A stretch of DNA of 64,000 bases from Ptiloglossa arizonensis (lineage: Eukaryota > Arthropoda > Insecta > Hymenoptera > Colletidae): the NCBI RefSeq assembly GCF_051014685.1, contig NW_027479436.1:61020-125019 (forward strand). Reading direction: 5' to 3'. The notes under the pieces are model-generated. The model was not told where the DNA came from, made no database searches, and was given only the letters and a program-made list of their open reading frames with translations. Positions 25,194 through 35,900 of the stretch are shown here, piece after piece. Position 1 is the first letter of the stretch. Every line of letters begins with the position of its first letter. Both the position numbers and the translations under genes were made by a program.

Positions 25194-28100
25194 CCATTCT
25201 GGTTAAGCGTTTGGAGCAGCAGAATTGCGAAAAATTTGTTGCCTTCTCAAACATTTCTTGGCTTCAAACTCCCATATCTCGCGAACGGATTGACCTAACC
25301 CAAAAATTCCTATTGCATCTGAAAGTAGAAACTCGCCCGATTACAACGGTATGTGTATTTTTTCCCTTGGCCATTCTGGTTAAGCGTTTGGAGCAGCAGA
25401 ATTGTGAAAAATTTTTTGCCTTCTGTACCATTTCTTGGCTTCAAACTCCCATATCTCGCGAACAGACAGACCTAACCCAAAAATTCCTATTGCATCTGAA
25501 AGTAGAAACTCGCCCGATTACAGCGGTATGTGTATTTTTTCCCTTGGCCATTTTGGTTAAGCGTTTGGAGCAGCAGAATTGCGAAAAATTTTTTGCCTTC
25601 TCAAACATTTCTTGGCTTCAAACTCCCATATCTCGCGAACGGATTGACCTAACCCAAAAATTCCTATTGCATCTGAAAGTAGAAACTCCCCGATTACAAC
25701 GGTATGTGTATTTTTTCCCTTGGCCATTCTGGTTAAGCGTTTGGAGCAGCAGAATTGTGAAAAATTTTTTGCCTTCTCTACCATTTCTTGGCTTCAAACT
25801 CCCATATCTCTCGAACGGATGGACCTAACCCAAAAATTCCTATTGCATCTGAAAGTAGAAACTCGCCCGATTACAACGGTATGTGTATTTTTTCCCTAGG
25901 CCATTCTGGTTAAGCGTTTGGAGCAGCAGAATTGTGAAAAATTTTTTGCCTTCTCTACCATTTCTTGGCTACAAACCCCCATATCTCGCGAACGGATTGA
26001 CCTAACCCAAAAATTCCTATTGCATCTGAAAGTAGAAACTCGCCCGATTACAACGGTATGTGTATTTTTTCCCTAGCCCATTCTGGTTAAGCGTTTGGAG
26101 CAGCAGAATTGTGAAAAATTTTTTGCCTTCTCTACCATTTCTTGGCTTCAAACTCCCATATCTCGCGAACAGACAGACCTAACCCAAAAATTCCTATTGC
26201 ATCTGAAAGTAGAAACTCGCCCGATTACAGCGGTATGTGTATTTTTTCCCTTGGCCATTTTGGTTAAGCGTTTGGAGCAGCAGAATTGCGAAAAATTTTT
26301 TGCCTTCTCCAACATTTCTTGGCTTCAAACTCCCATATCTCGCGAACGGATTGACCTAACCCAAAAATTCCTATTGCATCTGAAAGTAGAAACTCGCCCG
26401 ATTACAACGGTATGTGTATTTTTTCCCTTGGCCATTCTGGTTAAGCGTTTGGAGCAGCAGAATTGTGAAAAATTTTTTGCCTTCTCTACCATTTCTTGGC
26501 TTCAAACTCCCATATCTCGCGAACAGACAGACCTAACCCAAAAATTCCTATTGCATCTGAAAGTAGAAACTCGCCCGATTACAGCGGTATGTGTATTTTT
26601 TCCCTTGGCCATTTTGGTTAAGCGTTTGGAGCAGCAGAATTGCGAAAAATTTTTTGCCTTCTCAAACATTTCTTGGCTTCAAACTCCCATATCTCGCGAA
26701 CGGATTGACCTAACCCAAAAATTCCTATTGCATCTGAAAGTAGAAACTCCCCGATTACAACGGTATGTGTATTTTTTCCCTTGGCCATTCTGGTTAAGCG
26801 TTTGGAGCAGCAGAATTGTGAAAAATTTTTTGCCTTCTCTACCATTTCTTGGCTTCAAACTCCCATATCTCTCGAACGGATGGACCTAACCCAAAAATTC
26901 CTATTGCATCTGAAAGTAGAAACTCGCCCGATTACAACGGTATGTGTATTTTTTCCCTAGGCCATTCTGGTTAAGCGTTTGGAGCAGCAGAATTGTGAAA
27001 AATTTTTTGCCTTCTCTACCATTTCTTGGCTACAAACCCCCATATCTCGCGAACGGATTGACCTAACCCAAAAATTCCTATTGCATCTGAAAGTAGAAAC
27101 TCGCCCGATTACAACGGTATGTGTATTTTTTCCCTAGCCCATTCTGGTTAAGCGTTTGGAGCAGCAGAATTGTGAAAAATTTTTTGCCTTCTCTACCATT
27201 TCTTGGCTTCAAACTCCCATATCTCGCGAACAGACAGACCTAACCCAAAAATTCCTATTGCATCTGAAAGTAGAAACTCGCCCGATTACAGCGGTATGTG
27301 TATTTTTTCCCTTGGCCATTTTGGTTAAGCGTTTGGAGCAGCAGAATTGCGAAAAATTTTTTGCCTTCTCCAACATTTCTTGGCTTCAAACTCCCATATC
27401 TCGCGAACGGATTGACCTAACCCAAAAATTCCTATTGCATCTGAAAGTAGAAACTCGCCCGATTACAACGGTATGTGTATTTTTTCCCTTGGCCATTCTG
27501 GTTAAGCGTTTGGAGCAGCAGAATTGTGAAAAATTTTTTGCCTTCTCTACCATTTCTTGGCTTCAAGCTCCCATATATCTCGAACGGATTGACCTAACCC
27601 AAAAATTCCTATTGCATCTGAAAGTAGAATCTCGCCCGATTACAACGGTATGTGTATTTTTTCCCTAGGCCATTCTGGTTAAGCGTTTGGAGCAGCAGAA
27701 TTGTGAAAAATTTTTTGCCTTCTCTACCATTTCTTGGCTACAAACCCCCATATCTCGCGAACGGATTGACCTATCCCAAAAATTCCTATTGCATCTGAAA
27801 GTAGAAACTCGCCCGATTACAACGGTATGTGTATTTTTTCCCTAGACCATTCTGGTTAAGCGTTTGGAGCAGCAGAATTGTGAAAAATTTTTTGCCTTCT
27901 CTACCATTTCTTGGCTTCAAACCCCCATATCTCGCGAACGGATTGACCTAACCCAAAAATTCCTATTGCATCTGATAGTAGAAACTCGCCCGATTACAAC
28001 GGTATGTGTATTTTTTCCCTAGGCCATTCTGGTTAAGCGTTTGGAGAAGCAGAATTGTGTAAAATTTTTTGCCTTCTCTACCATTTCTTGACTTCAAACT

Positions 28101-29084
28101 CCCATATCTCGCGAACGGATTGACCTAACCCAAAAATTCCTATTGCATCTGAAAGTAGAAACTCGCCCGATTACAACGGTATGTGTATTTTTTCCTAGGC
28201 CATTCTGGTTAAGCGTTTGGAGCAGCAGAATTGCGAAAAATTTTTTGCCTTCTCAACAATTTCTTGGCTTCAAACTCCCATATCTCGCGAACGAATTGAC
28301 CTAACCCAAAAATTCCTATTGCCTCTGAAAGTAGAAACTCGCCCGATTACAGCGGTATGTGTATTTTTTCCCTAGGCCATTCTGGTTAAGCGTTTGGAGC
28401 AGCAGAACTGCGAAAAATTTGTTGTCTTCTCAACCATTTCTTAGCTTCAAACTCCCATATCTCGCGAACGGATTGACCTAACCCAAAAATTCCTATTGCA
28501 TCTGAAAGTAGAAACTCGCCTGATTACAACGGTATGTGTATTTTTTCCCTAGGCCATTCTGGTTAAGCGTTTGGAGCAGCAGAATTGCGAAAAATTTTTT
28601 GCCTTCTCAACAATTTCTTGGCTTCAAACTCCCATATCTCGCGAACGGATTGACCTAACCCAAAAATTCCTATTGCATCTGAAAGTAGAAACTCGCCCGA
28701 TTACAACGGTGGGTGTATTTTTTCCCTAGCCCATTCTGGTTAAGCGTTTGGAGCAGCAGAATTGCGAAAAATTTGTTGTCTTCTCAACCATTTCTTAGCT
28801 TCAAACTCCCATATCTCTCGAACGGATTGACGTAACCCAAAAATTCCTATTGCATCTGAAAGTAGAAACTCGCCCGATTACAACGGTATGTGTATTTTTT
28901 CCCTAGGCCATTCTGGTTAAGCGTTTGGAGCAGTAGAATTGCGAAAAATTTTTTGCCTTCTCAACCATTTCTTGGCTTCAAAGTCCCATATCTCGCGAAC
29001 GGATTGACCTAACCCAAAAATTCCTATTGCATCTGAAAGTAGAAACTCGCCCGATTACAACGGTATGTGTATTTTTTCCCTAGG
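25194..29084 (+). repeat. 22-mer block, copy A (3,891 bp)
   Basis: The block is 22 monomers minus 3 bp and is repeated immediately downstream. It carries three 1-bp deletions: GAAACTCCCCGATTAC near 25,688 and 26,749 (a G lost) and TTTTTTCCTAGG near 28,190 (a C lost). Rare marks are CTTCTGTACC near 25,425, CAAGCTCCCATATATC near 27,565, GACCTATCCC near 27,773, CTGATAGTAG near 27,975, GCCTCTGAAAG near 28,322, CGCCTGATTAC near 28,518 and GGTGGGTG near 28,708. All recur 3,891 bp later. The left junction is between 25193 (C) and the shared sequence; its counterpart at 29084 is G. Confidence 0.93.
25211..27332 (+). repeat. Nested 6-mer HOR (2 x 1,061 bp) inside the 22-mer
   Basis: The monomer starting at 25211 repeats at 26272 and again at 27333, each 1,061 bp (six monomers minus 1 bp) on. 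The missing base is the G of the GAAACTCCCCG marker. The first copy differs by ATTTGTTGCC near 25,238, CTTCTGTACC near 25,425 and TCAAACATT where the later copies have TCCAACATT. The third copy is partial, changing near 27,565. The same nesting lies 3,891 bp downstream (29102, 30163, 31224). Confidence 0.9.
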
Positions 29085-32000
29085 CCATTCTGGTTAAGCG
29101 TTTGGAGCAGCAGAATTGCGAAAAATTTGTTGCCTTCTCAAACATTTCTTGGCTTCAAACTCCCATATCTCGCGAACGGATTGACCTAACCCAAAAATTC
29201 CTATTGCATCTGAAAGTAGAAACTCGCCCGATTACAACGGTATGTGTATTTTTTCCCTTGGCCATTCTGGTTAAGCGTTTGGAGCAGCAGAATTGTGAAA
29301 AATTTTTTGCCTTCTGTACCATTTCTTGGCTTCAAACTCCCATATCTCGCGAACAGACAGACCTAACCCAAAAATTCCTATTGCATCTGAAAGTAGAAAC
29401 TCGCCCGATTACAGCGGTATGTGTATTTTTTCCCTTGGCCATTTTGGTTAAGCGTTTGGAGCAGCAGAATTGCGAAAAATTTTTTGCCTTCTCAAACATT
29501 TCTTGGCTTCAAACTCCCATATCTCGCGAACGGATTGACCTAACCCAAAAATTCCTATTGCATCTGAAAGTAGAAACTCCCCGATTACAACGGTATGTGT
29601 ATTTTTTCCCTTGGCCATTCTGGTTAAGCGTTTGGAGCAGCAGAATTGTGAAAAATTTTTTGCCTTCTCTACCATTTCTTGGCTTCAAACTCCCATATCT
29701 CTCGAACGGATGGACCTAACCCAAAAATTCCTATTGCATCTGAAAGTAGAAACTCGCCCGATTACAACGGTATGTGTATTTTTTCCCTAGGCCATTCTGG
29801 TTAAGCGTTTGGAGCAGCAGAATTGTGAAAAATTTTTTGCCTTCTCTACCATTTCTTGGCTACAAACCCCCATATCTCGCGAACGGATTGACCTAACCCA
29901 AAAATTCCTATTGCATCTGAAAGTAGAAACTCGCCCGATTACAACGGTATGTGTATTTTTTCCCTAGCCCATTCTGGTTAAGCGTTTGGAGCAGCAGAAT
30001 TGTGAAAAATTTTTTGCCTTCTCTACCATTTCTTGGCTTCAAACTCCCATATCTCGCGAACAGACAGACCTAACCCAAAAATTCCTATTGCATCTGAAAG
30101 TAGAAACTCGCCCGATTACAGCGGTATGTGTATTTTTTCCCTTGGCCATTTTGGTTAAGCGTTTGGAGCAGCAGAATTGCGAAAAATTTTTTGCCTTCTC
30201 CAACATTTCTTGGCTTCAAACTCCCATATCTCGCGAACGGATTGACCTAACCCAAAAATTCCTATTGCATCTGAAAGTAGAAACTCGCCCGATTACAACG
30301 GTATGTGTATTTTTTCCCTTGGCCATTCTGGTTAAGCGTTTGGAGCAGCAGAATTGTGAAAAATTTTTTGCCTTCTCTACCATTTCTTGGCTTCAAACTC
30401 CCATATCTCGCGAACAGACAGACCTAACCCAAAAATTCCTATTGCATCTGAAAGTAGAAACTCGCCCGATTACAGCGGTATGTGTATTTTTTCCCTTGGC
30501 CATTTTGGTTAAGCGTTTGGAGCAGCAGAATTGCGAAAAATTTTTTGCCTTCTCAAACATTTCTTGGCTTCAAACTCCCATATCTCGCGAACGGATTGAC
30601 CTAACCCAAAAATTCCTATTGCATCTGAAAGTAGAAACTCCCCGATTACAACGGTATGTGTATTTTTTCCCTTGGCCATTCTGGTTAAGCGTTTGGAGCA
30701 GCAGAATTGTGAAAAATTTTTTGCCTTCTCTACCATTTCTTGGCTTCAAACTCCCATATCTCTCGAACGGATGGACCTAACCCAAAAATTCCTATTGCAT
30801 CTGAAAGTAGAAACTCGCCCGATTACAACGGTATGTGTATTTTTTCCCTAGGCCATTCTGGTTAAGCGTTTGGAGCAGCAGAATTGTGAAAAATTTTTTG
30901 CCTTCTCTACCATTTCTTGGCTACAAACCCCCATATCTCGCGAACGGATTGACCTAACCCAAAAATTCCTATTGCATCTGAAAGTAGAAACTCGCCCGAT
31001 TACAACGGTATGTGTATTTTTTCCCTAGCCCATTCTGGTTAAGCGTTTGGAGCAGCAGAATTGTGAAAAATTTTTTGCCTTCTCTACCATTTCTTGGCTT
31101 CAAACTCCCATATCTCGCGAACAGACAGACCTAACCCAAAAATTCCTATTGCATCTGAAAGTAGAAACTCGCCCGATTACAGCGGTATGTGTATTTTTTC
31201 CCTTGGCCATTTTGGTTAAGCGTTTGGAGCAGCAGAATTGCGAAAAATTTTTTGCCTTCTCCAACATTTCTTGGCTTCAAACTCCCATATCTCGCGAACG
31301 GATTGACCTAACCCAAAAATTCCTATTGCATCTGAAAGTAGAAACTCGCCCGATTACAACGGTATGTGTATTTTTTCCCTTGGCCATTCTGGTTAAGCGT
31401 TTGGAGCAGCAGAATTGTGAAAAATTTTTTGCCTTCTCTACCATTTCTTGGCTTCAAGCTCCCATATATCTCGAACGGATTGACCTAACCCAAAAATTCC
31501 TATTGCATCTGAAAGTAGAATCTCGCCCGATTACAACGGTATGTGTATTTTTTCCCTAGGCCATTCTGGTTAAGCGTTTGGAGCAGCAGAATTGTGAAAA
31601 ATTTTTTGCCTTCTCTACCATTTCTTGGCTACAAACCCCCATATCTCGCGAACGGATTGACCTATCCCAAAAATTCCTATTGCATCTGAAAGTAGAAACT
31701 CGCCCGATTACAACGGTATGTGTATTTTTTCCCTAGACCATTCTGGTTAAGCGTTTGGAGCAGCAGAATTGTGAAAAATTTTTTGCCTTCTCTACCATTT
31801 CTTGGCTTCAAACCCCCATATCTCGCGAACGGATTGACATAACCCAAAAATTCCTATTGCATCTGATAGTAGAAACTCGCCCGATTACAACGGTATGTGT
31901 ATTTTTTCCCTAGGCCATTCTGGTTAAGCGTTTGGAGAAGCAGAATTGTGTAAAATTTTTTGCCTTCTCTACCATTTCTTGACTTCAAACTCCCATATCT

Positions 32001-32975
32001 CGCGAACGGATTGACCTAACCCAAAAATTCCTATTGCATCTGAAAGTAGAAACTCGCCCGATTACAACGGTATGTGTATTTTTTCCTAGGCCATTCTGGT
32101 TAAGCGTTTGGAGCAGCAGAATTGCGAAAAATTTTTTGCCTTCTCAACAATTTCTTGGCTTCAAACTCCCATATCTCGCGAACGAATTGACCTAACCCAA
32201 AAATTCCTATTGCCTCTGAAAGTAGAAACTCGCCCGATTACAGCGGTATGTGTATTTTTTCCCTAGGCCATTCTGGTTAAGCGTTTGGAGCAGCAGAACT
32301 GCGAAAAATTTGTTGTCTTCTCAACCATTTCTTAGCTTCAAACTCCCATATCTCGCGAACGGATTGACCTAACCCAAAAATTCCTATTGCATCTGAAAGT
32401 AGAAACTCGCCTGATTACAACGGTATGTGTATTTTTTCCCTAGGCCATTCTGGTTAAGCGTTTGGAGCAGCAGAATTGCGAAAAATTTTTTGCCTTCTCA
32501 ACAATTTCTTGGCTTCAAACTCCCATATCTCGCGAACGGATTGACCTAACCCAAAAATTCCTATTGCATCTGAAAGTAGAAACTCGCCCGATTACAACGG
32601 TGGGTGTATTTTTTCCCTAGCCCATTCTGGTTAAGCGTTTGGAGCAGCAGAATTGCGAAAAATTTGTTGTCTTCTCAACCATTTCTTAGCTTCAAACTCC
32701 CATATCTCTCGAACGGATTGACGTAACCCAAAAATTCCTATTGCATCTGAAAGTAGAAACTCGCCCGATTACAACGGTATGTGTATTTTTTCCCTAGGCC
32801 ATTCTGGTTAAGCGTTTGGAGCAGTAGAATTGCGAAAAATTTTTTGCCTTCTCAACCATTTCTTGGCTTCAAAGTCCCATATCTCGCGAACGGATTGACC
32901 TAACCCAAAAATTCCTATTGCATCTGAAAGTAGAAACTCGCCCGATTACAACGGTATGTGTATTTTTTCCCTAGG
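29085..32975 (+). repeat. 22-mer block, copy B (3,891 bp)
   Basis: Copy B matches copy A across the full length, including all three 1-bp deletions and every rare mark I checked. The one substitution I found is 31839 (A) against 27948 (C). Shared sequence extends to about 33,019 and ends at 33020 (T against G at 29129), so the exact junction is ambiguous over about 45 bp. Near identity means a very recent duplication or an assembly duplication. Confidence 0.93.
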
Positions 32976-35900
32976 CCATTCTGGTTAAGCGTTTGGAGCA
33001 GCAGAATTGCGAAAAATTTTTTGCCTTCTCAACCATTTCTTGTCTTCAAACTCCCATATCTCGCGAACGGATTGACCTAACCCAAAAATTCCTATTGCAT
33101 CTGAAAGTAGAAACTCGCCCGATTACAGCGGTATGTGTATTTTTGCCTTAGGCCATTCTGGTTAAGCGTTTGGAGCAGCAGAATTGTGAAAAATTTTTTG
33201 CCTTCTCTACCATTTCTTGGCTTCAAACCCCCATATCTCGCGAACGGATTGACCTAACCCAAAAATTCCTATTGCATCTGAAAGTAGAAACTCGCCCGAT
33301 TACAACGGTATGTGTATTTTTTCCCTAGGCCATTCTGGTTAAGCGTTTGGAGCAGCAGAATTGCGAAAAATTTTTTGCCTTCTCAACCATTTCTTGTCTT
33401 CAAACTCCCATATCTCGCGAACGGATTGACCTAACCCAAAAATTCCTATTGCATCTGAAAGTAGAAACTCGCCCGATTACAGCGGTATGTGTATTTTTTC
33501 CCTTGGCCATTTTGGTTAAGCGTTTGGAGCAGCAGAATTGTGAAAAATTTTTTGCCTTCTCTACCATTTCTTGGCTTCAAACTCCCATATCTCTCGAACG
33601 GATTGACGTAACCCAAAAATTCCTATTGCATCTGAAAGTAGAAACTCGCCCGATTACAACGGTATGTGTATTTTTTCCTTAGGCCATTCTGGTTAAGCGT
33701 TTGGAGCAGCAGAATTGTGAAAAATTTTTTGCCTTCTCTACCATTTCTTGGCTTCAAACTCCCATATCTCGCGAACGGATTGACCTAACCCAAAAATTCC
33801 TATTGCATCTGAAAGTAGAAACTCGCCCGATTACAACGATATGTGTATTTTTTCCCTTGGCCATTCTGGTTAAGCGTTTGGAGCAGCAGAATTGCGAAAA
33901 ATTTTTTGCCTTCTCAACCATTTCTTGTCTTCAAACTCCCATATCTCGCGAACGGATTGACCTAACCCAAAAATTCCTATTGCATCTGAAAGTAGAAACT
34001 CGCCCGATTACAGCGGTATGTATATTTTTTTCTTAGGCCATTTTGGTTAAGCGTTTGGAGCAGCAGAATTGTGAAAAATATTTTGCCTTCTCTACCATTT
34101 CTTGGCTTCAAACCCCCATATCTCGCGAACGGATTGACCTAACCCAAAAATTCCTATTGCATCTGAAAGTAGAAACTCGCCCGATTACAACGGTATGTGT
34201 ATTTTTTCCCTAGGCCATTCTGGTTAAGCGTTTGGAGCAGCAGAATTGCGAAAAATTTTTTGCCTTCTCAACCATTTCTTGCCTTCAAACTCCCATATCT
34301 CGCGAACGGATTGACCTAACCCAAAAATTCCTATTGCATCTGAAAGTAGAAACTCGCCCGATTACAGCGGTATGTGTATTTTTTCCCTAGGCCATTCTGG
34401 TTAAGCGTTTGGAGCAGCAGAAGTGCGAAAAATTTGTTGTCTTCTCAACCATTTCTTAGCTTCAAACTCCCATATCTCTCGAACGGATTGACGTAACCCA
34501 AAAATTCCTATTGCATCTGAAAGTAGAAACTCGCCCGATTACAACGGTATGTGTATTTTTTCCCTAGGCCATTCTGGTTAAGCGTTTGGAGCAGCAGAAT
34601 TGTGAAAAATTTTTTGCCTTCTCTACCATTTCTTGGCTTCAAACTCCCATATCTAGCGAACAGACTGACCTAACCCAAAAATTCCTATTGCATCTGAAAG
34701 TAGAAACTCGCCCGATTACAGCGGTATGTGTATTTTTTCCCTTGGCCATTTTGGTTAAGCGTTTGGAGCAGCAGAATTGCGAAAAATTTTTTGCCTTCTC
34801 AACCATTTCTTGGCTTCAAACTCCCATATCTCGCGAACGGATTGACCTAACCCAAAAATTCCTATTGCATCTGAAAGTAGAAACTCGCCCGATTACAACG
34901 GTATGTGTATTTTTTCCTTTGGCCATTCTGGTTAAGCGTTTGGAACAGCAGAATTGTGAAAAATTTTTTGCCTTCTCTACCATTTCTTGGCTTCAAACTC
35001 CCATATCTCGCGAACAGACTGACCTAACCCAAAACTTCCTATTGCATCTGAAAGTAGAAACTCGCCCGATTACAGCGGTATGTGTATTTTTTCCCTTGGC
35101 CATTTTGGTTAAGCGTTTGGAGCAGCAGAATTGCGAAAAATTTTTTGCCTTCTCAACCATTTCTTGTCTTCAAACTCCCATATCTCGCGAACGGTTTGAC
35201 CTAACCCAAAAATTCCTATTGCATCTGAAAGTAGAAACTCGCCCGATTACAACGGTATGTGTATTTTTTCCCTAGCCCATTCTGGTTAAGCGTTTGGAGC
35301 AGCAGAATTGTGAAAAATTTTTTGCCTTCTCTACCATTTCTTGGCTTCAAACTCCCATATCTCGCGAACAGACAGACCTAACCCAAAAATTCCTATTGCA
35401 TCTGAAAGTAGAAACTCGCCCGATTACAGCGGTATGTGTATTTTTTCCCTTGGCCATTTTCGTTAAGCGTTTGGAGCAGCAGAATTGCGAAAAATTTTTT
35501 GCCTTCTCAAACATTTCTTGGCTTCAAACTCCCATATCTCGCGAACGGATTGACCTAACCCAAAAATTCCTATTGCATCTGAAAGTAGAAACTCCCCGAT
35601 TACAACGGTATGTGTATTTTTTCCCTTGGCCATTCTGGTTAAGCGTTTGGAGCAGCAGAATTGTGAAAAATTTTTTGCCTTCTCTACCATTTCTTGGCTT
35701 CAAACTCCCATATCTCTCGAACGGATGGACCTAACCCAAAAATTCCTATTGCATCTGAAAGTAGAAACTCGCCCGATTACAACGGTATGTGTGTTTTTTC
35801 CCTAGGCCATTCTGGTTAAGCGTTTGGAGCAGCAGAATTGTGAAAAATTTTTTGCCTTCTCTACCATTTCTTGGCTACAAACCCCCATATCTCGCGAACG

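Noticed and set aside
25557..25828. Distinct C-terminal sequence at the end of some plus-strand frames (25828, 26889, 29719, 30780, 35734, 38565)
   Set aside because: It is only the +1 frame of the same monomer, entered after the 1-bp CTCCCCG deletion.
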